30,393 bases of DNA from contig JBILGT010000018.1 in NCBI GenBank assembly GCA_044350895.1, positions 1-30,393 on the forward strand. The letters run 5' to 3'. Under the pieces are notes generated by a model. It was not told the origin of the DNA. It saw only the letters and a list, made by a program, of their open reading frames with translations, and did not search any database. The position numbers were made by a program, and so were the translations under genes. Shown piece by piece: positions 7,317 through 16,090 of this stretch (position 1 is the stretch's first letter; each line of letters begins with the position of its first letter). Source of the DNA: OMIS01 sp044350895 (GTDB lineage: Bacteria; Patescibacteriota; Microgenomatia; UBA1400; PJMF01).

Positions 7317-7790
7317 TTAGTCGCGGTTATAACCACGGTCATTAAAACCACGGCCACCACCACTACCGCCTCGACGATCGCCACCACGGCCACCACCGAA
7401 ACCACCGCCGCCACCACGACGGTCACTTCCGTAACCACCACGGCTTCCGCCACCAAAACCACCGCCACCACCGAAACTTCGGCGTTCACGAGGCTCTTGA
7501 GGACGAGCGATATTAACTACAATTGCACGACCATTGAGCTCGAAGTTGTTCAGAGCTTCAATAGCTGCAGTTGCTTCTTCTTCAGTAGAATACTCAACAA
7601 AGGCAATGCCTTTTGAGCGACCGGTCATGCGATCGGTAATTAACTTAACTGAAACTATGTTGCCATATTGGGCAAATAAATCTTGAAGTTCAGCTTCAGT
7701 TGTGCTGAACGGCAAGTTACCAACAAATAATTTTTTAGGATCAGCTTGTTGCTGTCCTTGTTGGGTTTGGTTTGGGATTTGGTTATCCAT
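7317..7790 (-). CDS. Glycine-rich RNA-binding protein with one RRM
   Basis: A 157-residue protein. Residues 19-97 form a single RNA recognition motif with RNP2 (LFVGNLPF, 21-28) and RNP1 (KGIAFVEY, about 60-67), whose aromatic residues stack on RNA bases. Residues 105-157 are a Gly/Arg/Tyr-rich tail (RGG-like repeats). This architecture matches cyanobacterial and other bacterial Rbp proteins, which act as RNA chaperones, often in the cold. An AAGGGA SD lies six bases before the ATG. The gene has a leader of about 130 bases and its own terminator, so it is a single-gene unit, unlike its leaderless neighbours. The repetitive tail is coded by GC-rich repeats. Confidence 0.92.
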   Translation of the reverse strand: MDNQIPNQTQQGQQQADPKKLFVGNLPFSTTEAELQDLFAQYGNIVSVKLITDRMTGRSKGIAFVEYSTEEEATAAIEALNNFELNGRAIVVNIARPQEPRERRSFGGGGGFGGGSRGGYGSDRRGGGGGFGGGRGGDRRGGSGGGRGFNDRGYNRD

Positions 7791-7934
7791 GTGTTCCCTT
7801 GCGACTCAAAATACTCTGAGTCATACTTTACTACTCAGTTTATGAACAAATCTATAGATACAGGGAATGGAATTATTATTATTCACAATAACACTGTCTT
7901 AGTGTTCAAAAAACTTTTAACAACTTCTATTATA
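7791..7934 (-). promoter_or_regulatory. Promoter and long leader of the RRM gene
   Basis: An extended -10 (TGCTATAAT, box at 7929-7934) starts a leader of about 130 bases. Close to the SD, GACTCA and TGAGTC form a six-base hairpin. Long folded leaders are common on cold-inducible RNA chaperone genes, so temperature or self-regulation is plausible. The rest of 7935-8093 holds nothing that I recognise. Confidence 0.5.
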
Positions 7935-8093
7935 GCACTCTTTTACGGCAAATCCACTCAAAAAAGGTTTGCTATACCAGACTTCTTAAAGAAAAATAAG
8001 GCGTGAAGGCACAATTCAATTGATTGATCATCTTAAAATGGATTCATTCAACAAGATAAAATGTGACTCAGGCACCGAGCACAATCAGCAGTT

Positions 8094-8525
8094 CTACTCA
8101 TGGGAATCACTTGATACACCAAAAATTTCTCTAGACTGCGATCTTCGCAGGCCAACTTTAGTCATGACAGCAGTTCCCATTCGTTGCAGGTGAGCAAATG
8201 ATGCAATTTTCCAGAAACTTTCCCATTGATCTTCTTGGATTACATCATGCAAAAGATTTAAAACAGTACCTCGTTCTTCAGGACTGAACCCTGATTTCTT
8301 GAGGAGTTCACCAAGCGCAGACTGTTTGTACAATGTGAAGAGGAAATTAATTAACGCTTGTTCAGTACCAAAGTTGGCAATCGCAATGGATGCAAGGAGT
8401 TGTGCCGCAGCTTCATCTTGATGTGATTCAAATAGCTGCGCAAGAGCATGGGCTTTTTCGTGAGAAACGCCATGTGCAGCTTGTAGCAAAAATTGTAAAC
8501 CAATATCTCGTTCGTTTTCAGACAT
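8094..8525 (-). CDS. Hypothetical all-helical protein
   Basis: A 143-residue protein of unknown function. It is almost entirely helical, with heptad-like hydrophobic spacing and repeated Ala/Leu/Gln/His segments (AAHGVSHEKAHALAQLF, then DEAAAQLLASIAIANFG), somewhat like helical-repeat or regulatory domains. It has no membrane span or signal. A perfect TATAAT ends ten bases before the ATG and there is no SD, so it probably has its own leaderless message and does not depend on the sugar-kinase gene upstream, which ends 79 bases away. Confidence 0.6.
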   Translation of the reverse strand: MSENERDIGLQFLLQAAHGVSHEKAHALAQLFESHQDEAAAQLLASIAIANFGTEQALINFLFTLYKQSALGELLKKSGFSPEERGTVLNLLHDVIQEDQWESFWKIASFAHLQRMGTAVMTKVGLRRSQSREIFGVSSDSHE

Positions 8526-8535
8526 ACTCAGAAAG

Positions 8536-8541
8536 ATTATA
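8536..8541 (-). promoter_or_regulatory. -10 box of the 8525 gene
   Basis: TATAAT on the minus strand, ten bases before the ATG, without an SD in between. Confidence 0.6.
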
Positions 8542-8604
8542 TACCCAATGTACTATGACAGATTTCTAAATGAAAATATGTTATGTAAAAAGCTGAACAG
8601 CCAG

Positions 8605-9531
8605 CTAAGTGGTTTGCATAGCCATTTTTAGAGCACCATATACAGGCGGTTGCTCTGGTGTCATGAAATGTAGTTGGGGGAATAGTGCAGTAAGTTGTGC
8701 AGTAACGCCTTCTTTTACATGCGGTAACCCTAAGATAGCACCTGATAAGACAATGTCTGTGGGCACCTTCTCTTGACCAAGTTTATTGAGAACTGTGGTA
8801 GATAGGAGCACCAATTCTTTTTGTGCCCACTCAAAAATTTCCTTGGCAGCTGGATCACCTTTTTCGTAGGCTGTACTACAAAGCTGGGCCAGTTCAGCAA
8901 CTTCAATTTTACTCAACACAGGACTATAGACTTCAGTCTTGAGGTGTTCAATACTCCGAATCCCAAAGTGTGTACACACCAGTTCTTCCAAAATTGTTTT
9001 TGAACGACGACCATCATAACTCTTCACTGCTTCACGCAAAACGTGCCGACCAATGTCGTAACCAGAACCTTGATCTGTCAGTAAGTAGTCCATGCCGCCG
9101 GTTTTGACCGTCAATCCAGCTGCATTTCGTCCCCAGCAGATAGACCCTGTGCCTGAAATCAGGATTATGGCATTGGGATTATCAGTGCCATTGGCCAGCG
9201 CAATCCAACTATCATTGACTAGTGAAAACTTGGTAATGCCAAATGGTTTCAGGATGTCAGTAAACGTCTTGTACGCCACTTCATATTCGCGTTCTGTATC
9301 TAGTCCAGCCAAACCCATCGCAGCCGCAACTACTTCACGTTCTGAGGCGGGAATTGTTTCGAGAGATTGTCGGACGGCTTCTTTAAGATTAAAACTTGCC
9401 GCACCGACAGTTGTAGAAGTGAGGTTGGTGGGACCAGAAGAACCGTGACCTAAAATATTTTTTTCGGCATCAGTACAGATAACATCTGTTTTTGTGCCGC
9501 CACCATCAATACCAATGTACAATTTTTTCAT
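8605..9531 (-). CDS. BadF/BadG-type sugar kinase (N-acetylglucosamine kinase-like)
   Basis: A 308-residue ATPase of the ASKHA fold. The N-terminal phosphate-1 loop reads YIGIDGGGTKTDVICTD; next come NDSWIALANG with a likely catalytic Asp, ISGTGSICWGRN for the phosphate-2 loop, and LTDQGSGYDIG, which is typical of BadF-type N-acetylglucosamine or glucosamine kinases. It would phosphorylate an amino sugar or glucose released outside or from glycan breakdown. It stands directly downstream of the glucoamylase gene (47 bases), so glucose made by that enzyme is also a candidate substrate. No SD; TACGAT lies eight bases before the ATG. Confidence 0.85.
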   Translation of the reverse strand: MKKLYIGIDGGGTKTDVICTDAEKNILGHGSSGPTNLTSTTVGAASFNLKEAVRQSLETIPASEREVVAAAMGLAGLDTEREYEVAYKTFTDILKPFGITKFSLVNDSWIALANGTDNPNAIILISGTGSICWGRNAAGLTVKTGGMDYLLTDQGSGYDIGRHVLREAVKSYDGRRSKTILEELVCTHFGIRSIEHLKTEVYSPVLSKIEVAELAQLCSTAYEKGDPAAKEIFEWAQKELVLLSTTVLNKLGQEKVPTDIVLSGAILGLPHVKEGVTAQLTALFPQLHFMTPEQPPVYGALKMAMQTT

Positions 9532-9539
9532 CTTATTGC

Positions 9540-9545
9540 ATCGTA
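9540..9545 (-). promoter_or_regulatory. -10-like box of the sugar kinase gene
   Basis: TACGAT on the minus strand lies eight bases before the ATG at 9531. The match is imperfect but the spacing is that of the other leaderless genes. Confidence 0.35.
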
Positions 9546-9578
9546 GTCTGGAGCGGAATGAGATTCAAGGTACAGAAT

Positions 9579-11588
9579 TTAAAGTTCGTGCATTACTCGG
9601 GCAGTTTTTTGCACATTTTGGTCAAGTTCCTTTTTGCGCTCCAAATAGAGGAGCACAGTTTCAACATAGACTGCATGACTCCAAACGAGCGGAGTGGCTG
9701 AAAGTGATTCTCCGGTATACGGATTTAACTGCTCAGCCAGAACTCCTGAAGAGTATCTGAATTTTAATACCCACTCGAGTAATTGTTCGACGTACTGTAG
9801 TTCATCAACACGTACTTCTGGCTGCGATAAAATTCGCTCAGCATCCCAAAGTGTAGTGATGAACCAAGGATTGGAAAGATCGGTAGAGCGGAAGTAGGCA
9901 TCTTGTTCATATCTGATATAGCCACCGACGGGCCCTGGACTCTTGAGACGAGCATCAACCTGACGCTTGGTTTTGATAAACAGTGGATGATCGTGCTTGA
10001 GCATTTCAAAGTACCAGAGTCCAAATAAACTGCTTGAATCAATTGTTTCGTCATGAACCACCACACCATCTTCAACAGTGGCACTGCGGACAAACGAATC
10101 AAGTTTTTTACTAAATAAATGAGTGATTGCCGCTTCTCTAATTTCTTGCGCAGCTTTTTTGAAGTCTCGCATGTGATTGCGCTTATCAAGAATTTCACTA
10201 AATCGCGCTGCTGCCATCAATCCGCCATACACAGCGGCACAGGTATAGGTAGAAACACCAAACTTTTCTTCCCACAAGTCATAGGAGGGGAGTGGAAGAC
10301 CTGTCGTCTTGTCACGGAAGTTGACTAAAAATTCTGCGATTTTTTCGATCAGCGGCTTGTACAAAACCTCAATAAACTCCAAATCTTGCGTTGCATCGTA
10401 GTATTCCCAGAGTGCTACAAGTACACTGGCGCTTTCATCTTCTTGGATAGGGAGTTGGAGTAGTTTGTCACGCAACCAATCTCGTTGTGTGGTTGTGGAA
10501 TGCCAAGTCGAACCCAGGGCTTGATCTGGACGGAAACGGTGATGCAAGTAGCCATCAGGATGGAGAACGTCTTTGCAGAATAAGAAAAATGGCTTGGTGA
10601 TTTCAGCATATCCAGCCTTGCAGGCAGTTTTGACAATGTAGGCAGCATCTCGCGGCCACATGTACGAATAGTCATCTTTTCCGAACTCAATCATGGCGCT
10701 GTCGGCGGATGCGATGATGCTGCCGCGATTATCCATGTGGCAGCGCAATACAAAGAGAGAAGTAAAGAAGAGTTTGCGCTGCTCTTCAGAGATTGCTTGG
10801 AGATCAAAGTTTTTGGTCTTCAACCACGCATGCCAATAGCTTTCTGTGGAATGAATAAATGATTCGGGCTGTCGCTCAAGCACGAGCGTATTCAGTTCAT
10901 AGGCCTCTTCCAAAGATTTTCCTGCGCAGATCCAGTAGTACACTCGTGTTTTGGCACTTGGTTCACACGAAGCGCAGAACCGGATGACAGAGTCTACTGA
11001 ACCATGCTCTACGGCATTCTTGGTGAGATTGCCGTCTTCAGCATCACGGTAAACACCTTCTTTGCCTTCAAATTTATAGGCACCCACAGAATAATCATCA
11101 ATCTGACTGCCACTTTCAGTGACACCATTCACAATAAACACTCGTCTTCCTTTGTAATGCACTACGGCATTGTGCGTGGGATCATAAAATCCGGTGTTTC
11201 GTTTTTTGCTTTCTTGAATGTAGAAAACTTGATGGAAGAAAATTCTGACATCCACTTTTTCTTCCCGGTGATTGTAGATATCAACTTGGCGCATGAAGAT
11301 ATCTGTTTCGTTGTAGACAATATCTTCCATCACCACGGTAATATTGAGTTGTTCACTTTTGCAGACTAGGTATCCCACCATTGTTTCAGGTTTATAGCCA
11401 ATGGAGATTTTCCAGCTGCCATCATCTATCCAGGAAAATTGACCGTTTACCCAAACTCCAATACGATGTCGCTCTCCAGCCACATGATTTTCAAGACCGA
11501 CGTAGGGAAAATAGAAGTCACGGACAAAACCAAACTCATCAAGACAAACAAGTAATGAACCATTTCCTAAAGTGAGTGCACGTGCCAT
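9579..11588 (-). CDS. GH15 glucoamylase-type glycoside hydrolase
   Basis: A 669-residue enzyme. Residues 1-260 form the beta-sandwich N-terminal domain typical of prokaryotic glucoamylases (MARALTLGNGSLLVCLDEF). The (alpha/alpha)6 catalytic domain follows, with YMWPRDAAY (309-317) for the substrate pocket, QEDES (382-386) with the general acid Glu, and AEQLNPYTGE (from 618) with the catalytic base Glu, then SATPLVWSHA. It would release glucose from the ends of glycogen or maltodextrins. There is no signal peptide, so it works in the cytoplasm on stored glycan. The start at 11588 is preferred over an upstream in-frame codon because the domain begins there and TATACT lies eight bases before it. 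Confidence 0.93.
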   Translation of the reverse strand: MARALTLGNGSLLVCLDEFGFVRDFYFPYVGLENHVAGERHRIGVWVNGQFSWIDDGSWKISIGYKPETMVGYLVCKSEQLNITVVMEDIVYNETDIFMRQVDIYNHREEKVDVRIFFHQVFYIQESKKRNTGFYDPTHNAVVHYKGRRVFIVNGVTESGSQIDDYSVGAYKFEGKEGVYRDAEDGNLTKNAVEHGSVDSVIRFCASCEPSAKTRVYYWICAGKSLEEAYELNTLVLERQPESFIHSTESYWHAWLKTKNFDLQAISEEQRKLFFTSLFVLRCHMDNRGSIIASADSAMIEFGKDDYSYMWPRDAAYIVKTACKAGYAEITKPFFLFCKDVLHPDGYLHHRFRPDQALGSTWHSTTTQRDWLRDKLLQLPIQEDESASVLVALWEYYDATQDLEFIEVLYKPLIEKIAEFLVNFRDKTTGLPLPSYDLWEEKFGVSTYTCAAVYGGLMAAARFSEILDKRNHMRDFKKAAQEIREAAITHLFSKKLDSFVRSATVEDGVVVHDETIDSSSLFGLWYFEMLKHDHPLFIKTKRQVDARLKSPGPVGGYIRYEQDAYFRSTDLSNPWFITTLWDAERILSQPEVRVDELQYVEQLLEWVLKFRYSSGVLAEQLNPYTGESLSATPLVWSHAVYVETVLLYLERKKELDQNVQKTARVMHEL

Positions 11589-11596
11589 AGAGTTTA

Positions 11597-11602
11597 AGTA
11601 TA
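11597..11602 (-). promoter_or_regulatory. -10 box of the GH15 gene
   Basis: TATACT on the minus strand, eight bases before the ATG at 11588, no SD. It sits between the GH57 stop and the GH15 start, giving this gene its own promoter. Confidence 0.6.
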
Positions 11603-11649
11603 TAAAACTTTTACAGTAAATGAAATGAAACAATCAGTAGCACTGATTT

Positions 11650-12879
11650 TTATAACGTCCTTCCCACCAAATCCGCCAGCACCACGCTATATCGTCGATA
11701 CGCCTCAAATGGAGATTTGTACGGACTAAAGTAGGCATGGACATCACCATCTGCAGCCCATTTTGTACACATGTAGTAAAAGTGGTCGCTGGTCTGTAAC
11801 CGGCGCCAATCATCAAGCACAGCTTCATCTTTGAGGGCATACATTGTCTTTTGTAGTTCATAGATTTTCTCAAGTGTGTCCCACTGAAATGAGTTGCCCC
11901 GCCAAGCGGTGAGGTCGCGGTCTACGTCTGCCCAGGAAATTGGTTCAGGAACGTCATAGAGCAGATGATCTGGGATTTCTGCTGGTTTTTTGGACCATTT
12001 ATTGGCATACGTGCGCTTAATTTTCTCTGCGGCAAAGACTTGCCGTGGTGTCACAAATGAATTCCAAGACCGCTCTGCAAATTGATGAACAAACTCTGCA
12101 AAAAACTCAAAAATTCCAGTATCTTTCCATTGATGTTCACCAAATGTCTCGAAATCCATAAAAAGATTGATGATCTCATCCTCTCCATAGACTTCTGTCC
12201 ATTCCAGATATCTCTCCACAGTAAGTGGATACAAATCCCAATTTCTGTCACTAAAGCGGAATGCAACGTCATCAGAAAGCTGGGCATGCTTGAGTAACAG
12301 CGGCAGGCGGGCAGGCGAGTAACTATAGTAGACCTGGGTTTTGGGACGATCCCACAAATACCGTCCCACAGCTTCAGTCAGCATTCCTGAAAAACCCAAA
12401 GCCGCCACTTGTTCAGCAATGTTGTTGGAGTAGATCAATTCAGTATTTCTAAAAACAGTCGGCGTGAAGTTGAAAAGTTTTTTCATGAGCTGCGAATGCC
12501 GCCAGACTTGCACTTTAAATTCTTCAGGAGAGTAGAGGGCTGCAAGAGAGTGATAGTAGGTTTCAGCCAAGAGTTCAACTTTACCTGTAGCGACAATTTC
12601 TTTGACGAGCGATATTATTTCAGGCTGGTACTCAAGCGCTTGTTCCACAAAAACACCAGAGAGCGAGAGCGTACAACAAAATTTTTCTTCAGTTTTGAGG
12701 AGTTTTTTTAGCAGTCGTAACATGGGCAGATATGACTTCTGCGCTACTTTTTTGAGAACTGCGCCGTTGGCATCTTTGTCATCAATAAAGTATGAATTTT
12801 CATTACCCACATCAAATACATTAAATTCACCCAGTCGCCAAGGTTGGTGGAGTTGTAAATAGAGGCAAATTTTTGGCAT
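11650..12879 (-). CDS. GH57 alpha-amylase-type glycoside hydrolase
   Basis: A 409-residue enzyme. Region 1 is LQLHQPWRLGEF near the N-terminus, region 2 ELLAETYYHSLA (103-114), region 3 FRNTELIYSN with the likely nucleophile E147, and region 4 FMDFETFGEHQW with the likely acid D242. These are the markers of GH57 enzymes that cut alpha-1,4-glucans. No signal peptide is present. The ATG at 12879 follows the stop of the glycogen synthase-like gene by two bases, so the two are translated as a coupled operon. The frame is open further upstream, but that stretch overlaps the other gene and lies outside the conserved start (MPKICLYLQLHQP). Confidence 0.93.
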   Translation of the reverse strand: MPKICLYLQLHQPWRLGEFNVFDVGNENSYFIDDKDANGAVLKKVAQKSYLPMLRLLKKLLKTEEKFCCTLSLSGVFVEQALEYQPEIISLVKEIVATGKVELLAETYYHSLAALYSPEEFKVQVWRHSQLMKKLFNFTPTVFRNTELIYSNNIAEQVAALGFSGMLTEAVGRYLWDRPKTQVYYSYSPARLPLLLKHAQLSDDVAFRFSDRNWDLYPLTVERYLEWTEVYGEDEIINLFMDFETFGEHQWKDTGIFEFFAEFVHQFAERSWNSFVTPRQVFAAEKIKRTYANKWSKKPAEIPDHLLYDVPEPISWADVDRDLTAWRGNSFQWDTLEKIYELQKTMYALKDEAVLDDWRRLQTSDHFYYMCTKWAADGDVHAYFSPYKSPFEAYRRYSVVLADLVGRTL

Positions 12880-12881
12880 GG

Positions 12882-14132
12882 CTACATTCCAAGCAGCGTA
12901 CGTGCGTAAACTTCTTTCATTTTTTGGGCTGATTTTTCCCAAGTGGCATACTCGATGTCTCGCAGTTGTGCGGCAACCAATTCTTTTGAAACTGCTGGAC
13001 TACCCACGAGTCGTGCGATTTCTTCAGCCATTTTTTTAATATCCCAGAAATCCACTCTGATACTGCTTGGCATCACTTCACTTACACCTGAGTTGGTGGA
13101 AACTATCACTGGAGTGTGTCGCTGAGCTGCTTCAAGTGCTACCAGACCAAATGGCTCTGAAAGTGACGGCATCACAAAGACGTCGGCACGCTCGAGGAGC
13201 TTGGCACGTTGTTTGTCACGAACAAACCCACTAAATAACACTGAAGCAGAAAGTTTTTCATCGGCGGTTTTGAAGAGCAGTTCATGATACATATCACCAT
13301 CACCAGCCAAGATAAAGAGCGCATCTGGAATTCTTTGTAAGACTGTTTTGGCCAGCGCAATAAAGTAGTCAGCTCCTTTTTGCATCGTCAATCTTCCCAT
13401 AAACACAATCACGGGACGATCTGGGGCAAAAAGTTGTTTATCTGTTTTTGGGGAAAACTTGAATGGTGAGACTCCATTGTGGACGATGTCAATTTTTTCA
13501 GGATCAATGCCGTATTTGGTGACAAGCAGTTGCTTGGTGTAGTAACTGACGGCAATAACGCGGGTGGCTCGAGCCATTCCTTCATACTCAGTTTTCATGA
13601 TGTACTCACTGCCATAGCCATTGGGGATACGATCCAGCTCTGTGGAATGCACATGGGCAATAAATGGTTTTTTGATGACATTTGATAATCTGATGGCAGC
13701 TGGAAACGACATCCAGTCATGGGCATGAATGACTTCAAATTCTTTTTTATGTGGGAGTGCTGCATCTACAACTAGATTTGCATAGGTGTCAACTTTTGCT
13801 TCAAGTTCTGAAGTAGGTAAAACATTCAGTGTGGCAGCATCAATCGTGCCTGATTTGAAAATAGTTTGCTGTCTCAGTGCTGAAGCATACGCGAGAAACG
13901 GAGGAGAGCCTGGAGCAGTTGCGCCATCTGTGAACCATGCGGGATCTGAACAGTTCAAGACATCCATGTGTCCAGGGGAACTGCCGAGAGAATACGGAAG
14001 TGTGAAGTAAATGTGGGTATTCATGCCAGCGAGTGCTTGGGTCATACCTTCACAGGCCACCCCAAGGCCACCACTATTATGCGGTGGATACTCCCAACCA
14101 ATCATGAATATATTGCTACCACGCAAAAACAT
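12882..14132 (-). CDS. Glycogen/starch synthase-like glycosyltransferase (GT4/GT5, GT-B fold)
   Basis: A 416-residue GT-B enzyme. The N-terminal half has NIFMIGWEYPPHNSGGLGVA, where the K/H-x-GGLG-type loop binds the glucosyl nucleotide, then VIHAHDWMSFPAAI and HVHSTELDR. The C-terminal half has VHNGVSPFKF, FMGRLTMQKGADYFI, and SLSEPFGLVALEAA with the E-x7-E nucleotide-binding motif. It would add glucose to a growing alpha-glucan. It is the first gene of a unit with GH57 two bases downstream and GH15 next, a synthesis-plus-remodelling set known from archaea and some candidate phyla. There is no SD; the upstream region holds the inverted repeat CGCCGTTACGGCG. The start is likely but could be a few codons off. 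Confidence 0.88.
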   Translation of the reverse strand: MFLRGSNIFMIGWEYPPHNSGGLGVACEGMTQALAGMNTHIYFTLPYSLGSSPGHMDVLNCSDPAWFTDGATAPGSPPFLAYASALRQQTIFKSGTIDAATLNVLPTSELEAKVDTYANLVVDAALPHKKEFEVIHAHDWMSFPAAIRLSNVIKKPFIAHVHSTELDRIPNGYGSEYIMKTEYEGMARATRVIAVSYYTKQLLVTKYGIDPEKIDIVHNGVSPFKFSPKTDKQLFAPDRPVIVFMGRLTMQKGADYFIALAKTVLQRIPDALFILAGDGDMYHELLFKTADEKLSASVLFSGFVRDKQRAKLLERADVFVMPSLSEPFGLVALEAAQRHTPVIVSTNSGVSEVMPSSIRVDFWDIKKMAEEIARLVGSPAVSKELVAAQLRDIEYATWEKSAQKMKEVYARTLLGM

Positions 14133-14292
14133 CGTACGCCCAAAAGCGCCGTAACGGCGATATAAATACTATCTCCATAGTAGTCCGTTTTGGGTGGTGG
14201 GTGCAAGCATTAATTTATTCAAAAAAACAAAATGTTGTGGTTATTACAATGTGGAGCTACCAAGGATGCTACTTAAGTGAAGCACACTATGG

Positions 14293-14565
14293 CTAAAAGA
14301 TTTTTTTAAAAAAAACTTGAACGTAAAAAGTGCATTTGCGGTGTATGTAAAGTAAAACACCCGTCGGCTGATCAGTTGCAGTTTCCGTTGGTAACTCGGT
14401 TGGGGATGTCGCGATAAGGGTCGAGGTGGCCGTGGCAGTCGGCTCATCCCCTTCTGACGCAGGGTCCCGCGGACTCCCAAGGACAACCGTGAAACAGAAC
14501 GCCACCATAAGCAGCACTAACGCAGCCAAAGTGCTCAACCGCCACAATACAGTACTAAACTTCAT
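14293..14565 (-). pseudogene. Truncated secreted-protein cassette (signal peptide plus Thr/Pro linker)
   Basis: A 90-residue frame. An AAGGAG SD precedes the ATG at 14565. Residues 1-30 form a clear signal peptide (LSTLAALVLLMVAFCFTVVLG). Residues 31-68 are a Ser/Thr/Pro/Glu linker (TATATSTLIATSPTELPTE) like that of the 17734 gene. The frame then runs into AT-rich sequence giving VLLYIHRKCTFYVQ and ends in a run of A and T. The expected folded modules and the LPLI tail are missing, and no cassette-type terminator follows. I read it as the broken remnant of a fourth cassette; a genuine short secreted peptide is possible. Confidence 0.5.
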
Positions 14566-14860
14566 GGACTTTCTCCTTGAACTTGAAACAAAAAACATTG
14601 AAAAGCTTAAAAACCCTCAGGCAGACCCTGTCGGTATTCGATAGTGACACGTCGCTTCTTCTCACAGAAGCTGAGTATTAGTCATATCGTGAACCGAGTA
14701 AAACGCTCAGGCATGAGGCTACACGGAGGCCCAAGCGCTCTACTCAGTTCACGATTTTCATCATGGTAAAGAGCGAGTGTCCAACACAGCAGACAGCAAT
14801 TGCCTGCAGTTAGAAACTCACGTCGGTTATTATTACATATTAAGTATGTAATTTGTGGGG
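14566..14860 (-). promoter_or_regulatory. Leader of the truncated cassette with palindrome
   Basis: About 300 bases with no gene. It contains the 70-base folded element described separately, a CTTCT-gtg-AGAAG hairpin (about 14660-14672), and the inverted repeat TTACATA-ttaag-TATGTAA at 14833-14851. The last occupies the place of the ACACATTAAATGTGT operator in the intact cassettes but differs in sequence. No convincing -35/-10 pair is visible, in keeping with decay. Confidence 0.4.
14686..14755 (-). ncRNA. 70-base folded leader element (domain 2), copy 1
   Basis: On the minus strand a 14-bp helix (ATCGTGAACTGAGT with ACTCGGTTCACGAT, one G-U) encloses an inner helix AGCGCTT/GAGCGTT and a conserved GTGTAGC loop segment. 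The copy at 17961-18030 keeps the inner sequence while the outer helix differs in several base pairs that still pair. That is the signature of a selected RNA structure. Confidence 0.6.
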
Positions 14861-14925
14861 TGGATTTAGACTGATGTAGCGGAAATCAATTAAATGTTGG
14901 TCAAGGAGAGTAAAGATAATTTAAG

Positions 14926-14975
14926 AGAAAAATGCCTCTAAACGCAAAACACCCTCGGTTTCTAGCCGAGGGTGT
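14926..14975 (-). terminator. Terminator of the 15896 gene with conserved downstream tail
   Basis: ACACCCTCGG/CCGAGGGTGT form a perfect 10-bp stem with a seven-base loop, followed on the minus strand by TTTTGCGTTTAGAGGC and five T. The post-stem tail TTTGCRTTTAGAGG is shared with the terminator at 16327-16382 and, more loosely, the one at 18211-18260. Confidence 0.8.
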
Positions 14976-15041
14976 GTCCATATATACGAATTGCGTTAGC
15001 TCACCACAGTCGAGCAGGACTGTGGGAGCAGGAAAAATTTG

Positions 15042-15896
15042 TTAGTTAGCGATCAAGGGCAGGAAGAGGGTTTTCCCGGCGCCGTTCACTGGGCGCGGGC
15101 GCAGGGTAATGAACAGGGCATTGCTGTAGAAGCCACGCGATTCCACGCGCACTGAGAACGTACCATCCCGCAAGCCCAACTCACTAGAATCAAAGCAGAC
15201 TTCCGTCGTGCTCCAGCGAGTGGGGATCACGTTGATAACCTCATGCTTGATCCTCCCAATTGAATCGGGCTGGGACAAGATGACGTACATAAAGTCGTCC
15301 GCTGGGAATTCACCAGTAATGCAAATTTCTTCGCCCAGGGTGGCGACTTCTGGCAGGCTCGTCAAATGAGGCGTAACAACGGTTGGGTCGACACGGTTAA
15401 CCGTCAACGCCCCAAACCAGCCGTCATTTTCATAGGCCCACGAAAATGCCCCAATAAAAGTGATGTGGTGTTCATCCAGGGTGACGGCCTTCGCCACCAG
15501 CGTGAAAACGACGGTCTGGCCCGGGGGCACATCGACCGTCCAGAAGTATTCCGAGTCCACTGATTGCCCTACGGCGTCTGAGCTGAAACCAATGACTTGG
15601 CCAGGGGCGGAGAAGTATAAAACCTCCTCAACCCCGGCATTGACACCAATCTGGGTTGTCACTGTCTGGGTCAATGTACCAGGGTTCGAGATGGTAGCCG
15701 TCATTGTGACGGTACCACCTGATTGGACCTCTGCGGGGTTGACATTGGCAGTGTACTGCAGGGGGGGTGGCTGAGGCACGGTTTCCCCCCGAGCCACTTC
15801 AGTTTCGGGCTTACCAAAAACGCCAAACAAAACGAAAAGCAAAACACCGAGAGCAACGGGCAGAGCCCGTCGCCAAGAACAAACTTCGTAAGACAT
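15042..15896 (-). CDS. Secreted beta-sandwich protein with C-terminal LPLI tail
   Basis: A 284-residue secreted protein. The ATG at 15896 follows a GAGGT SD by eight bases. The signal peptide is about residues 10-28 (LPVALGVLLFVLFGVFG). Residues about 45-150 form a DUF11-like beta-sandwich (NPAEVQSGGTVTMTATISN ... PPGQTVVFTLVAKA). Residues about 175-270 resemble an IPT/TIG-like module (GEEICITGEF ... FSVRVESRGFYSNALFITL), recognisably similar to a part of the 19466 protein. It ends in TLFLPLIAN. The product probably sits on or outside the cell. Its composition is richer in G+C than the sugar genes to its left. It has its own promoter, operator, folded leader and terminator. Role unknown. Confidence 0.75.
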   Translation of the reverse strand: MSYEVCSWRRALPVALGVLLFVLFGVFGKPETEVARGETVPQPPPLQYTANVNPAEVQSGGTVTMTATISNPGTLTQTVTTQIGVNAGVEEVLYFSAPGQVIGFSSDAVGQSVDSEYFWTVDVPPGQTVVFTLVAKAVTLDEHHITFIGAFSWAYENDGWFGALTVNRVDPTVVTPHLTSLPEVATLGEEICITGEFPADDFMYVILSQPDSIGRIKHEVINVIPTRWSTTEVCFDSSELGLRDGTFSVRVESRGFYSNALFITLRPRPVNGAGKTLFLPLIAN

Positions 15897-15997
15897 GAAT
15901 TTTACCTCATCTGAAAAGATTATGCGCACACATCAATTATTCCGCGTGGCGGCGGTCTCTTTCCAAAGTCAAATCACTATCTGCTCATAGAAATTGT

Positions 15998-16070
15998 GAC
16001 TGTGGAATCGGAATAAAACCGCCAGTATTCCTTGAGAGAAACCAGCAGCTCAATTCCGACTCCATCAGTC
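15998..16070 (-). ncRNA. Folded leader element (domain 2), copy 2
   Basis: On the minus strand GACTGATGGAGTCGGAAT pairs with ATTCCGATTCCACAGTC as a 17-bp helix with one bulged A and one G-U. Inside, GCTGCTGGT can pair with ACTGGCGGT through several G-U pairs, and GGCGGTTTT mirrors the GAGCGTTTT of copies 1 and 3. The sequence has diverged but size (73 bases) and layout are kept. Confidence 0.5.
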
Positions 16071-16090
16071 GAATTCGTATGTATGTTAAT

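Noticed and set aside
7196..7489. Val-rich minus-strand frame inside the RRM gene
   Set aside because: It is a shadow of the glycine-rich repeats in another frame.
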